Shown here in pieces: positions 9,288 to 19,276 of a DNA stretch of 64,000 nucleotides. A program made the translations under genes and the position numbers. This DNA comes from Novosphingobium sp. (GTDB lineage Bacteria; Pseudomonadota; Alphaproteobacteria; Sphingomonadales; Sphingomonadaceae), in NCBI RefSeq assembly GCF_025351285.1, contig NZ_JANXWG010000150.1, positions 1 to 64,000 of the forward strand, written 5' to 3'. Numbering within the stretch: the stretch's first letter is position 1; every line of letters begins with the position of its first letter. The notes beneath the pieces are model-generated. The model was not told the origin of the DNA. It worked only from the letters and a program-made list of their open reading frames with translations, and searched no databases.

Positions 9288-11198
9288 ATGAAGCTCGGTT
9301 TTTTCAACAAACTGGCACAGCGCCTGGCTCAGCGAATTGGACGGCGATGCGCACAGCGCCTGGCGCGATGCGTTCTGGCGATCATGGGCACAGCGCTGTC
9401 CGCGGCGCCCGCGCTTGCAGCCAATTGCAACGTGGCGACGTCGCAAGGCTCGACCGGGCCGAGCGACTGGCAATCGTATTGCTGGATCGATTTTTCGACT
9501 TACAACGACGCCACTGCGCGTTCTGTGGGCGGGCAGTCGATCAGTTTGACGTTGCAGGATGGGACGATCATCCGCTTCACGCTGAACGTCAGCGGCGCCG
9601 CGCAGACCGCGGTCGCCTCACCATCGTGGACCGGAGCGGCGGTCGGCAACACCGCCTTTCTCGGCATCACTGGCAAGCCGGTATTCTACCAGACCGCCGC
9701 GGGCACGACCACCGTAACCTTTTCGAACATCGTGCTGACCCCACCGACCGGGGGCACGACCACCGCCTACATGTTCGTGGCAGCCGACGCCGAATCGAGC
9801 AACCAGGGCGAAACGCTCAGCTTCCAGACCAACGGGCAGCCGTGGTTGCTGCTCGACCAGGTCGGCCCGATCAGCGGCTCGATCTATCCCACCACCTCGG
9901 GCACCGGCACCACGACCTTTACCGAGACGGGCGTTGCGGGCACCGTCGGTGCCTATATCGTCGGTTCGAGCACGCCGACCACGCTGACCACCACGCTGGT
10001 CGGCGGTGGCCTCCAGGGCGCAATGTTCGCGGTGCGCTTCGCCACGATCCGGCTGACGTCGCAGATCACCGGCGCGCGCGCGCAAGCGGCCGACCAGTTC
10101 ACTTTCAACATCAACGCGACCGCAACCGGAACGAACCTCGCCACCGGTACGTCGAGCGGCACCGGGCTCGGCCCGTTCACCGCCGCCTCGCTGTCGAGCG
10201 CGGCGGCCTTGCCGCTGACGCTCACCCAGCAGATGGCCAGCGGCAGCACGGACACGATCGCGCATTACCGATCCTCGCTGAGTTGCACCAACAGCAGCTC
10301 GGGATCGAGCACGCCTTTGCCCACCAACGTGCTCACCACGTCGTACAGCTTCGGTAGCCTGGCGTTCGGCGATTCGGTCAACTGCACCTTTACCGAAACC
10401 CCCTTCCCGCACCTGACGCTGCAAAAGGCGCTTGCCGGCACTGGCCGGCAATTCGCCACCGACCAATTCGTGATGAATATCGACCAGGGCGCGACCAATG
10501 TTGCCACCACCACCACCACCGGAACGGGCGCAATCGTATCGACCGGCGTGACCCCGCAATACCAGGCCACCGCCGCGACCGCTTACAAGCTGTACGAAGC
10601 CGGCGCGGGCACCACGATCCTGGCGCAATACAGCGCGGCAATGGCCTGCACCAACGCCTACACAGGGTCCAGTACCACGCTGCCGACCACGCCGGGGGGC
10701 ACGATCACCCCGCAACTGGGTGATGTGGTCACTTGCACGATCACCAATACCAGGCTCGCTGCAAACGCATTGCTGAGCGTGAGCAAGCTGGCCACCCCGC
10801 TGTCCGATCCGGTCAACGGTTCGAGCAATCCCAAGCTGATCCCCGGTGCGCTCATCAACTACAGCTTCGTGGTGGCCAACACCGGCGCCACCCCGGTCGA
10901 CAGCAACACCGTCTGGCTGATCGACGCGCTGCCGGCGCAGTTGCGCGTCGGCACTGCCGCCACGCCGGTGTTCACGCAAGGTTCGCCGAGCAGCGGGCTG
11001 ACCTTCACCGCCGGCACCGACATCAAGTACTCCAACTCCGCCACCGCACCGACCAGCTTCGCCGCCTGCACGTATTCGCCGGTCGCGGCCTACGACGCTG
11101 CGGTCAAGTTCGTGTGCCTCAACCCCAAGGGCGCGATGGCCGGATCGACCGGCGCCCCGCCCTCGTTCACGCTCAGTATCCAGGCCCAGTTGAACTGA
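9288..11198 (+). CDS. Exported CshA-like fibrillar adhesin-related protein with DUF11-like end
   Basis: This 636-residue protein has a long basic n-region followed by a hydrophobic core ending in ALSAAPALAA, a signal peptide. Residues about 47-250 resemble the CshA non-repetitive adhesin domain (WQSYCWIDFSTYNDATARS, then AYMFVAADAESSNQGETLSF, then GGGLQGAMFAVRF). Two Thr/Ser-rich immunoglobulin or prealbumin-like repeats follow, each ending near a Cys-Thr-(I/F)-T motif (VNCTFTET, VTCTITNT). A DUF11-like module from about 493 contains SDPVNGSSNPKLIPGALINY. No cell-wall anchor or barrel is seen, so it is probably secreted or held at the surface by partners. It faces the DUF11 operon and shares a motif with it. 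Confidence 0.7.
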   Translation: MKLGFFNKLAQRLAQRIGRRCAQRLARCVLAIMGTALSAAPALAANCNVATSQGSTGPSDWQSYCWIDFSTYNDATARSVGGQSISLTLQDGTIIRFTLNVSGAAQTAVASPSWTGAAVGNTAFLGITGKPVFYQTAAGTTTVTFSNIVLTPPTGGTTTAYMFVAADAESSNQGETLSFQTNGQPWLLLDQVGPISGSIYPTTSGTGTTTFTETGVAGTVGAYIVGSSTPTTLTTTLVGGGLQGAMFAVRFATIRLTSQITGARAQAADQFTFNINATATGTNLATGTSSGTGLGPFTAASLSSAAALPLTLTQQMASGSTDTIAHYRSSLSCTNSSSGSSTPLPTNVLTTSYSFGSLAFGDSVNCTFTETPFPHLTLQKALAGTGRQFATDQFVMNIDQGATNVATTTTTGTGAIVSTGVTPQYQATAATAYKLYEAGAGTTILAQYSAAMACTNAYTGSSTTLPTTPGGTITPQLGDVVTCTITNTRLAANALLSVSKLATPLSDPVNGSSNPKLIPGALINYSFVVANTGATPVDSNTVWLIDALPAQLRVGTAATPVFTQGSPSSGLTFTAGTDIKYSNSATAPTSFAACTYSPVAAYDAAVKFVCLNPKGAMAGSTGAPPSFTLSIQAQLN

Positions 11199-11490
11199 GG
11201 TTCCGATCGCCGGTCAGTTTGCGCGGACATCGTACCAAAGTCATGCGGCGGACAGCCACGCGTTGATGGACTGAAATTCCTATCCGTCACTCCCCGTCGC
11301 CCCGCACTTGATGCGAGGCTTGGCTTTACTTCGGAGTGCTGGCCAATAAGGATTCGATGAGAAGCGGGCCGGGCCTGTCGCATGACAATCCGCAACGGCG
11401 CGGCTTGTGCGTCGGGAGGTGTCGCAGAAGCTTAGCCAAGCCCCGTGTCGAGCTCAGCGCGACGAGGGGGCCGGGTAGCTGATGTGCAGA

Positions 11491-12393
11491 TTACGCCCCA
11501 GCCCCTCCGCCGATCCGTTCCAGCGTGGCAATCGCCTCCTCGGGCAATTCCAGCGACGCCGCCGCCAGGTTCTCGGCCAGATGGCCCCGCGAAGACGTGC
11601 CCGGGATCAGCAATATGTTGGGCGAGCGCCGCAGCAGCCAGGCCAGCGCCACTTGCATCGGCGTGGCGCCAAGATCACGCGCGACCGCCGACAATGCGTC
11701 CGACTGCAAAGGCGAGAAGCCACCCAGCGGGAAGAACGGCGTATAGGCGATGCCCTGCGCCGCCAGGTCATCGATCATGGCATCGTCAACGCGGTGGACC
11801 AGGTTGTAGTGGTTCTGCACGCAGGCGATCGGCGCGATCTTCTGCCCGTCGGCGAGTTGCGTGGCCGTTACGTTGCTCAGCCCGATATGGCCGATCAGCC
11901 CGCGTTGCTGTAAACTTGCGAGCGCCTCCAACTGCTGGTCGAGCGATCCTTCGGCCGGGCCGTGCGCGCTGAACATCGAGCGCAAGTTGACCACCTCGAT
12001 GCGATCCAGCCCGAGCCGGCGCAAATTGTCCTCGACCCCCGCCACCAGATCGGCCGGCGCGTGCCACGGCAGCCAGCCACCCTTGTCATCGCGGCGCGCA
12101 CCCAGTTTGGTCACGATCACCAACCCGTCGGGATAGGGGTGCAGCGCCTCGCGGATCAGCTCGTTGGTGACGTGGGGGCCGTAGTAATCGCTGGTGTCGA
12201 TATGGTCGACGCCTTGCGCAACCGCCTCGCGCAGCACTGCGATAGCCTCGGCACGATCGCGCGGCGGTCCGAACACGCCCGGTCCGGCCAGTTGCATGGC
12301 GCCATAGCCCATGCGGTGGACGTTGCGTTCACCCAGCCGGTAGCGGCCGGCAGCAGCGACTGTGGGGGCGATGGTGGGGACGGTTTCGGCCAT
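11491..12393 (-). CDS. Aldo/keto reductase
   Basis: The 300-residue (beta/alpha)8 NADPH-dependent oxidoreductase carries the AKR signatures HIDTSDYYGPHVTNELIREAL (catalytic Asp and Tyr, about residues 60-80) and VIVTKLG (catalytic Lys). LIGHIGLSNV and an NADP-binding end LLIPGTSSRGHLAENLAAA also fit. It would reduce aldehydes or ketones in the cytoplasm; the substrate is unknown. It sits 33 bases downstream of the giant surface-protein gene on the same strand, so it may be co-transcribed by read-through, but a functional link is not obvious. Confidence 0.9.
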   Translation of the reverse strand: MAETVPTIAPTVAAAGRYRLGERNVHRMGYGAMQLAGPGVFGPPRDRAEAIAVLREAVAQGVDHIDTSDYYGPHVTNELIREALHPYPDGLVIVTKLGARRDDKGGWLPWHAPADLVAGVEDNLRRLGLDRIEVVNLRSMFSAHGPAEGSLDQQLEALASLQQRGLIGHIGLSNVTATQLADGQKIAPIACVQNHYNLVHRVDDAMIDDLAAQGIAYTPFFPLGGFSPLQSDALSAVARDLGATPMQVALAWLLRRSPNILLIPGTSSRGHLAENLAAASLELPEEAIATLERIGGGAGA

Positions 12394-12426
12394 TGCGACA
12401 ACTCCATGCGCGGTCAGCGCACGGGC

Positions 12427-15400
12427 TTACTTCGCGAGGCCGAGGAAGCCCAGCGTCGAGGTGTCGAACTTGATCTTCAGCGTGGCGAACACACCCTTCA
12501 GCGTGTTGCGCGCCGCGGCGAAATCGCGGTCGCGGAAGCCGCTGAAATTGTAGCCCAGCGTCAGGATCACGTCGCGCGCGGGCACCACGCCGATCGTGGG
12601 GCCGAATGCGAACTGCGTGACATGATCCGAAAGCGTGGTGCGGACGGTGGCGGTGCCGCCGATTTCCATGCGCTCACCAATGCCGATATGCGCGTCGATC
12701 CCGCCGAGCAGCGCAGTCGCGGCCAGGTCATAGCCCTGATAACGATCGAGATTGTAGCGCACCGCGCCGAACAGTCCGATCTCGCTGCGCTGGACGAATT
12801 CGTCGCCATTGTCGCCGTGAATGCTGCCGCGCGGTGACCAGTTGGTCGAAACGCTGCCGATCACCCGGCTGGCGCGCGCGGTGCCGTCGACATTGAGCGC
12901 GGTCACGCCCGATGCGCCCGCATCACCGTTCACGGCGTTCTGCACCCAGTCGCTGCGGAATTCGACTTTGGCCAGCGTGGCCACCGAGCCATCGGCCGGG
13001 CGGTGCGCGAAGGCCAGCGCGGCGTTGAAGATCTCGCTGGCGGTGCCATCGATGCCGCGCGCCTTGGTCCAGGTGAAGCCCGTGCCGGCAATCGTGCCCT
13101 CGCCCAGTTGGCGGATCGCGCCGAAGGTGACGCCCTTGCGCTTGGCCAGTTCGCCGTCACGGTATTCGCCGCGCAAGGACGTGGTCCAGCGGTTGGCGCG
13201 CCAGGTTGCGCCAAGCGTGAGCGCGGTGAAATCTTCGGCGATCTGGCCGCTATCGCCCAGATGCCCGCCGCTCGCCACCGGGTGTTGCAGGTTGATGACG
13301 CTGGCGGCGCTGATGCCAGAGATCACGTGGTTGCTGTCCACCGTAGCGTCGATCGACAGCTTTTTGGAAACGTTGAACGATTGCGCCAGCCCGAACGCGG
13401 CGAAGCTGCGCTTGCCGTATTCGGCGATATCCTGCGTACCCAGCGACGAGGCAATCCGCGCGCCCGACCAAGGCGTCACTTCGAAGCCGAACCGCCCGGT
13501 GCGCGCATTGACCGCGCTGCCCTTGGCAATTTCATAGCTGCCGATCAGCTTGATCCGCGACGACAGCGTATAGCGCGCCGCAAGCTGATGGCGCGACGGC
13601 AGGTCGATCGAGTCGGTCTTGCCCAGGCCGATGCTGGTCGAGGCATCGAGTTCGAGCTTGCCATCGAGCAAGCGCTGCGTGACGCCGCCATCGATCACCG
13701 CCGAATTGGCGGTGCTGCCATCGATCAGGTGATCACGCAAAGTCGCAAGACCCAGCCGCAAGCTGTTGCGACCCGTACGATATTCGCCGTGGATCTGCAG
13801 CGCTTCGCGGCGCGTGGCGTCGGTCAGGCTCTGGTCGAGCCAGCCGCTGGCGGTGAGTGAGAGCGATTCGGTCAGGTTGTAGCGGGTATCCACGCCATAC
13901 CTGCGGCGCCCGGCTTCGGCGCCAGTGGTCTGCCCGACGCCATAGCCCTGGTCCATCGACCGCGCGTAAGCCAGCACGTCGAGCTTGCCGTCATGGTGCT
14001 CGGCTTCGACCAGCCAGGCCGATTGCGTGCTGCCGTTGCTGCGGCTGGCGGCCACTTCGGCGCGCACTTCGGTGCCGCGCGCGATCCGTGCCTTGAGGTC
14101 CAGCCCGCCCAGCCCGGTGCGCGGGCCATTGCCGGTATCGGTGAGCAAGGTGCCGCCGACGCGGATCTTGCCATTGGCTGAAGTCCAATCGACGCGGCCG
14201 CCGGCATTCATCTGCCCGCCGGCGACGCCCTGGTCGATTTCATAGTCGGCGACGATGAACTGCGGGTTTAGCGAGGAATCGCGGCTGAGGATCGGCTGCT
14301 TGAAGGTGATCGTGCCGGCCAGCAGATCGATGTCGTAATCGATGAAGCGGCTGAGCGTGCGGCTGTCGACGATGACCTCGGAGCGCAGGCGGTCGCGAAC
14401 TTCGATCACCACGGTGTCGCTGTTGGCGATGATTGCGCGGCTCGACAGGCGGTAAGGGCCGGAGATGCCCCCGCCCTGGATCTCGTCGCGGTGGTGCGCC
14501 GATGCAACGCGGGTGGCGTAAGCGGCGGCATGGACCCCGCCCAACCGGCCTTCGGCTTTCACGCCGGTCGCGGTGCGCTGGTAGCGCGCGAGTTGGGTCT
14601 GGTTGAAGCCGGTCTCGAAATCGCCGAACAGCGCGGTGAACTTGGCGCTTTCGATCCGCACGTAAAGCTTGTTGCGGCTGGCGGCATCGAGCCGGCGGTC
14701 AGACCCATCAGCGAACACGGTATAATAGGCGCGCGGATCGATCGCGCCGAGCAGGCGTTGCTGGTCACGCTGCTTGGCGCTGTCATAAGCGACCGTAAGC
14801 AAGGTCGAACCGAGCACGCGGCCCTTGGCATAGAATGCCACGCGGCCATGGTCGCCCAGGTCGCTGTCGAACCGACCGGTGCGTTCCATCACGTCGGCGA
14901 TCGTGCGTTTGCCCGCGGCGCCCTCGGCCAGGCCCACGAGAGTCCACTTCTGGTCGCCCGGCACCACCCAGGCTTCAAGCGACTGCAGGCGCTGCTGCTG
15001 GCTGGCTTGGGTTCCGTTTTGCTTGTTGTCGGTAAACTTGAAATCGAGCTGCAACGGCCCGCTGACCAGAGTCGGCGCCAGTTCGATCAGCGCAACGCCA
15101 TCATCGCCCTTGACCGTCCAGCGCGGCGCGAACCGGCCGAGGCCCGACAATGCCCGCGACTGCATGGCGTCGAGCGCCTCGGCGCTTTCGTAAGGCGCGC
15201 TCATCGTGAAATCGCCCGAGACGCCGGCGTGGACCGGGCGGCCGTTGCGATCGGTGAGGCGAATTGCAAGGACCGGGCGGGTGCGTCCATCGGCGATCAG
15301 ATGCGATTGTTCGGCAACAATTCTGGCTTCGGCGGCGGAAGTGGCGAAATGCACATCGCGCGTCAGCCGTTCGGCCTCGCTGCCATCGGCGTTGCGGATC

Positions 15401-17625
15401 ACGGCAGTCAGGTGGACAACGTCGCCCTCGATGGGGATGCCGCGCCACATGCTGACCGCCCAGCCACCGGTGGCGGAACGCTTGACCGCATCGAACGCCA
15501 CTTTGGGAACGGCCTTGCCGTCGGCCAGCAATTCGACCTTCTGCGCGGGCCGGTGCCGGATCACGACCCGAACGGCGGGCGCGCGCGGGTTGTGATCGAT
15601 GGTCGGGAACAGGAAACCGTTGGAGCCATCGCCCATTGCCAGCCAGTCGGTTTCCGAGCCCGCTGCCGAACGATCCGAACGCGCTGCATCATCGAGATTT
15701 GCGGGCAACCGGTCACCATTTGCCGCCGATTCCGCAGGTTTGGCGACCTGTGTTGAAGCCGGTGACGCTAACGCTATATTTTTATGTTCAAAATCAAAGT
15801 TATATTCGAGCTTCTTCGCAAACGCTCTCGTTACCTTATCCATCGCAACAGCGGGAACGTCGGCATAGAAATCGGCTACCGCCAGGCTGCCGCCCTGCCC
15901 GCTTATAAACCGCGAAGTCGCGCTTCCGGCATTGCGGGTCGAGCGAGCGCAATTGGTGAATTTGCCGCCCTCTGGCAAAGTCGCCTCCAGCGCAGCCGCC
16001 ACGTGGTCGCCAGGAACCAGGCCGTCGAAGTGATAGCGCCCTTCGGCATCGGTCACGGCAAAGCTGCCGTCCTCGAGCATGACCCGCACACCGGGGATGC
16101 CACGGTGCTCGCCCCGGTAGCTGCAATCGCCGTCGGTGATCCGCCCGATCAGCGTTATCCGACCGGCTAGCCCGTCGTCTTCGATATTGACTACCGCGCT
16201 GGCAACGCTCGTCAGCCCGCGCGCGTCGGTTGCAATGGCCTTGTTAAGCGCTTGCCCCGCCGTTGCGTCGGGACGAACCGACATTGCATATGTCACCGTT
16301 TTGGAGCCACCGGCCGCAATCGTGCCGAGTGCGATCGCCAGCGACCGGCCATCGGGGGCAATCGTTACCGCAGCCGGATTGGCCACGCCGTCGATGCGGA
16401 TCGAATCCTTGCGCAGCCGCAACAGCGCCGAAGGCTGGTCGGTCAGCACCACGCCGCGCTTGGCGTGGCCCGCTTCGAGGTTCTTCGCGGTCAGGGTGTA
16501 AAACACCACATCGCCAGGCTGGGCCCGGTCACGCGAGGCAGTCTTGACCAGCCCGACCGCAACCGGCGGGCGATCGGCGGGCACGTCGATCCGCACCGGT
16601 CCGAACGCGGTCAACGTGAGGGGTTTGCCGAACGAAGCATCGATAATGGTGACCGGAAGACCGTCGGGCCGCGTGACTGTCGCAAGCTGCGCAGCGCTGG
16701 CGGTCGACGGCACAGTGTACGGCGTCACGGGCTGGACCACCACGCGGTACTGGCCGGGCGCGACCAGCGGAAAGCGGTATTCGCCGGACAGCATCGGATA
16801 CGTCGCGCCGGCGGCGTCGGTGACGGTCTGTCCGGTAGTGACGATCGAGGGCCACACCGTGACACCATCGGGCGCGAACACCCGCACCGGAGCGCCCGTG
16901 ACGGCATCGACCAGCGACACCCTGGCGCCATTTACCGCAGCGCCATCTTCGCTGTCGAACACCATTCCGAACGGATCGACCAGCACGTTGAGCGTGGCGC
17001 TGGCGATCGGGCTGACGGTGTCGCTGCCCTGAACCGCGATCGCGATCGTGTCGTTGACGGCCACGCTGAGGCGGCAATCGCCCTGCGAGGGGCTGGGAGG
17101 GATCGCGCTGGTGGGCACGGCACCGACGAACACGCCGGTATTGGGTCCGGTTTCGAAGATCGTCACGGTCTCGCGATCGCCCGAACTGGTGACCAGCGTG
17201 GCCTCGATCGAATCGACGGAATTGACGTTCTTGTTGCCGGCGGTGTCGACCACGCGGAAGAAGAAGCTGTCTCCGATGTGCAGCGAATTGGCCTTCACCG
17301 CCGAAGCGCTGGCAATCGTGGCATTGGCCGCATTGCCGATCGGCAGCATTGCCCCGCCGCACATCGATGGCACGAAGCTTAGTGGCTGGCCGCCAGCGGG
17401 TGTGTTGACGAACGTGTCTATCGTCACCGGCTTCTGCACCACATCGAACGCAACCTGGTTCGAGACGGTGGCATAAGCCTTGCCCGCCTGAGTCCAGTAA
17501 GCCTGAGCGATGTTGGTGATCGCCCGAACGTTTGCGGATTGGGCGCTTGCCCCTTGCCCCAGGATCAGGAGCGCTACGCTCAGCAGGGTCAGAAGGACCG
17601 CTCGGAAGGGGTTGAAGCGGTTCAT
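12427..17625 (-). CDS. Giant outer-membrane protein with DUF11 and SdrB-like domains and a C-terminal barrel
   Basis: The 1732-residue precursor has a signal peptide (MNRFNPFRAVLLTLLSVALLI, ending GASAQ). After an N-terminal beta-rich region come a DUF11-type module near residue 355 (VGLVKTASRDRAQPGDVVFY) and a carboxypeptidase-regulatory/SdrB-like module near 488-550 (GIPGVRVMLEDG, TDAEGRYHFDGLVPGDH). Further beta-sandwich segments follow, and from about 955 onward alternating-residue strands look like an outer-membrane beta-barrel ending KGVFATLKIKF. It probably anchors a surface structure. A local AT-rich patch lies at about 15760-15850. The ATG at 17625 is preferred because it begins the signal peptide, though a GTG/ATG pair at 17679/17670 follows a G-rich tract. 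It lies 64 bases downstream of the next DUF11 gene. Confidence 0.72.
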   Translation of the reverse strand: MNRFNPFRAVLLTLLSVALLILGQGASAQSANVRAITNIAQAYWTQAGKAYATVSNQVAFDVVQKPVTIDTFVNTPAGGQPLSFVPSMCGGAMLPIGNAANATIASASAVKANSLHIGDSFFFRVVDTAGNKNVNSVDSIEATLVTSSGDRETVTIFETGPNTGVFVGAVPTSAIPPSPSQGDCRLSVAVNDTIAIAVQGSDTVSPIASATLNVLVDPFGMVFDSEDGAAVNGARVSLVDAVTGAPVRVFAPDGVTVWPSIVTTGQTVTDAAGATYPMLSGEYRFPLVAPGQYRVVVQPVTPYTVPSTASAAQLATVTRPDGLPVTIIDASFGKPLTLTAFGPVRIDVPADRPPVAVGLVKTASRDRAQPGDVVFYTLTAKNLEAGHAKRGVVLTDQPSALLRLRKDSIRIDGVANPAAVTIAPDGRSLAIALGTIAAGGSKTVTYAMSVRPDATAGQALNKAIATDARGLTSVASAVVNIEDDGLAGRITLIGRITDGDCSYRGEHRGIPGVRVMLEDGSFAVTDAEGRYHFDGLVPGDHVAAALEATLPEGGKFTNCARSTRNAGSATSRFISGQGGSLAVADFYADVPAVAMDKVTRAFAKKLEYNFDFEHKNIALASPASTQVAKPAESAANGDRLPANLDDAARSDRSAAGSETDWLAMGDGSNGFLFPTIDHNPRAPAVRVVIRHRPAQKVELLADGKAVPKVAFDAVKRSATGGWAVSMWRGIPIEGDVVHLTAVIRNADGSEAERLTRDVHFATSAAEARIVAEQSHLIADGRTRPVLAIRLTDRNGRPVHAGVSGDFTMSAPYESAEALDAMQSRALSGLGRFAPRWTVKGDDGVALIELAPTLVSGPLQLDFKFTDNKQNGTQASQQQRLQSLEAWVVPGDQKWTLVGLAEGAAGKRTIADVMERTGRFDSDLGDHGRVAFYAKGRVLGSTLLTVAYDSAKQRDQQRLLGAIDPRAYYTVFADGSDRRLDAASRNKLYVRIESAKFTALFGDFETGFNQTQLARYQRTATGVKAEGRLGGVHAAAYATRVASAHHRDEIQGGGISGPYRLSSRAIIANSDTVVIEVRDRLRSEVIVDSRTLSRFIDYDIDLLAGTITFKQPILSRDSSLNPQFIVADYEIDQGVAGGQMNAGGRVDWTSANGKIRVGGTLLTDTGNGPRTGLGGLDLKARIARGTEVRAEVAASRSNGSTQSAWLVEAEHHDGKLDVLAYARSMDQGYGVGQTTGAEAGRRRYGVDTRYNLTESLSLTASGWLDQSLTDATRREALQIHGEYRTGRNSLRLGLATLRDHLIDGSTANSAVIDGGVTQRLLDGKLELDASTSIGLGKTDSIDLPSRHQLAARYTLSSRIKLIGSYEIAKGSAVNARTGRFGFEVTPWSGARIASSLGTQDIAEYGKRSFAAFGLAQSFNVSKKLSIDATVDSNHVISGISAASVINLQHPVASGGHLGDSGQIAEDFTALTLGATWRANRWTTSLRGEYRDGELAKRKGVTFGAIRQLGEGTIAGTGFTWTKARGIDGTASEIFNAALAFAHRPADGSVATLAKVEFRSDWVQNAVNGDAGASGVTALNVDGTARASRVIGSVSTNWSPRGSIHGDNGDEFVQRSEIGLFGAVRYNLDRYQGYDLAATALLGGIDAHIGIGERMEIGGTATVRTTLSDHVTQFAFGPTIGVVPARDVILTLGYNFSGFRDRDFAAARNTLKGVFATLKIKFDTSTLGFLGLAK

Positions 17626-17689
17626 GAATTTTTGTGGTGCTGACCGAATGATTGGGGTGGCGGTAACCATACCTGCCACCCCCTAACGA

Positions 17690-18727
17690 TCAGTTGATGG
17701 TCGTCCGGAAACGCAACGTTTCGGTCGAACCGGCGGTCAAGTTGTTGAGCGTTCCTGCAACCGTGGTAGTACCCGCGGTGTACGTACCGCCGGCAGTGCC
17801 ATCGGTGTTGCAGGTCGCGCCCGTCACGGTGCCATTCAGGAAAATCCCGTAGCCCGAACTGTACGTCACCGTTGTCGGCAGCGGATCGGACAGTGTCAGG
17901 CTGGTTGCGGTTGCCGCACCGGCGGCGTTGGCGACCGCGATGCAGTATTCCATGACCGCACCCGGGATTGCCTTGGGGTTGGTGGTGCCATTGACCGGAT
18001 CGCTGATGAGCACGCTGGTCTTGGTGACGGTGAGCACCGGCGCCGAGACGGTATAGTCGCCCTTGGCCGAATACTTGCCGTCGTTGGCGGCATCGCTCGA
18101 ACCCGCGCCATCGGCGAAGACCGTATCGACGCCAGCCGTGTTGGCGCCGCTGGTGGCCGTCAGCACCGTGCCTTGCGAGCCGGTGCCACCGCCCGCGGCA
18201 GCCGTGCCGGTGAGGATGTCGCCCGCAATCTGGCCATTGGTGACCGAGATCGCCACGTCGGCCGAAACGTAGACCGTCCGCGTGGTATCGGGCGCCATTT
18301 CGTCGAGATACGTGATCAGCGTGGTTAGCGCGGCGTCCGAATAGATCTTGTAGTTGCTGACGTCGATCGTATCGGTGCCGCCATGCTGGGCGGTGCCGCC
18401 CGACTGGTTGACCACGCCCAGAACGATATCGATTGTATCGTTCGACGAGTTGGTAACCGTGAAGGCGGTCGATGCCGAGGTCTGGCCCGGCGAAACCGTG
18501 GTTGTCGATGCGGCCGACGCGATCGTCAGGTTGACCTTGCGGTCGACCGTGATCGAATTGGACGCGGACTGGGCCGTCTGCGAAATGCCGCCGACCTGGT
18601 AATTGACCGAAACGGTGTTGGTGATCGTGCTGCCGGCTTGCGTGCCTGCAGCTTGTGCCGGCGTTGCCACCAGCGCGACGCCCGCGCTGGCCATGGCAAC
18701 ACCAAACGCTTTGGTAAAGTTCCTCAT
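17690..18727 (-). CDS. Exported DUF11-like repeat protein
   Basis: The 345-residue product has a signal peptide (MRNFTKAFGVAMASAGVALV, ending TPAQAA), then beta-rich Thr/Ser/Ala sequence. An N-terminal module of the type NTVSVNYQVGG is followed by a TVSPGQTSASTAFTVTNSSN segment. The C-terminal DUF11-like module contains SDPVNGTTNPKAIPGAVMEY, nearly the same as in the + strand CshA-like protein. It ends TLRFRTTIN. DUF11 modules are beta-sandwich repeats found in surface proteins. It is the third gene of the minus-strand run 20254 to 12427, 34 bases after its neighbour. Function is unknown; a structural role at the surface is inferred. Confidence 0.7.
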   Translation of the reverse strand: MRNFTKAFGVAMASAGVALVATPAQAAGTQAGSTITNTVSVNYQVGGISQTAQSASNSITVDRKVNLTIASAASTTTVSPGQTSASTAFTVTNSSNDTIDIVLGVVNQSGGTAQHGGTDTIDVSNYKIYSDAALTTLITYLDEMAPDTTRTVYVSADVAISVTNGQIAGDILTGTAAAGGGTGSQGTVLTATSGANTAGVDTVFADGAGSSDAANDGKYSAKGDYTVSAPVLTVTKTSVLISDPVNGTTNPKAIPGAVMEYCIAVANAAGAATATSLTLSDPLPTTVTYSSGYGIFLNGTVTGATCNTDGTAGGTYTAGTTTVAGTLNNLTAGSTETLRFRTTIN

Positions 18728-18761
18728 TTAATGTTCCCCTTGCGAACCCGTGTTGTTTTAA

Positions 18762-19247
18762 TCAGCGGACCACGGCGTGGTACGAAACAGCGCCGGTGGC
18801 CCCCGGCGCGATTACGGCGACGGTCCAGCGTACGTGCGTGACATCGTTGGCTTGTGCGGCGCGCTGGCCGCCCTTGTCGTCGGCAACGGTCAGCTTTGCG
18901 AGCTGGCCCCAGCTCTTGCCGCCATCGACCGAAACTTCGGAAGCCTCAGTACCATCGGCAGCATATGCGACGCCCTTGGGCAGCGGGTTGGTGACCACGA
19001 AGTGATCGACCGCGCTGGCGCCGTTGTTGTGGTAGGCGGTCGAAAACACCAGGCGATCGCCCGGCACAACCTTCTGCGGCGTAACCAGCACGTGGGTTGA
19101 CGCGCCATTGGTGACGACGGTCTTTTCGACCTTGACGTCGCCCTTCAGCGATATCTGCCCAGCCGCGGGTGCGGCAAAGGCTGGTGCAGAGATCAACGCA
19201 AGCCCGCTGGCAGCGATGGCGATGCGGATGGTTTTGAATGCGAACAT
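18762..19247 (-). CDS. Small exported DUF11-like protein
   Basis: This 161-residue protein has a clear signal peptide (MFAFKTIRIAIAASGLALIS, ending APAFAA) and one DUF11-like sandwich. It reads KVEKTVVTNGASTHVLVTPQ, then VVPGDRLVFSTAYHNNGA, then VTNPLPKGVAYAADGT, matching the order PGD-(strand)-N-G-(strand)-PLP seen in DUF11 modules. Unlike its neighbours it ends in VSYHAVVR. It lies between two larger DUF11-like genes with gaps of 29 and 34 bases, consistent with one operon. It could be a subunit, cap or chaperone-like partner; that is inference. Confidence 0.68.
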   Translation of the reverse strand: MFAFKTIRIAIAASGLALISAPAFAAPAAGQISLKGDVKVEKTVVTNGASTHVLVTPQKVVPGDRLVFSTAYHNNGASAVDHFVVTNPLPKGVAYAADGTEASEVSVDGGKSWGQLAKLTVADDKGGQRAAQANDVTHVRWTVAVIAPGATGAVSYHAVVR

Positions 19248-19276
19248 GGTTGCGACCCTTTGTCGAATTTGCGCGA

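Noticed and set aside
9618..10979. A 453-codon minus-strand frame antisense to the CshA-like gene
   Set aside because: Arg/Gly-rich shadow with no motif; the + strand frame has a signal peptide and recognisable domains.
11280..11475. Possible degenerate REP-like sequence (CCCCGCACTTGATGCGAGGC and nearby CCCCGTGTCGAGCTCAGCGC)
   Set aside because: Arms pair poorly and similarity to known repeats is from memory only.
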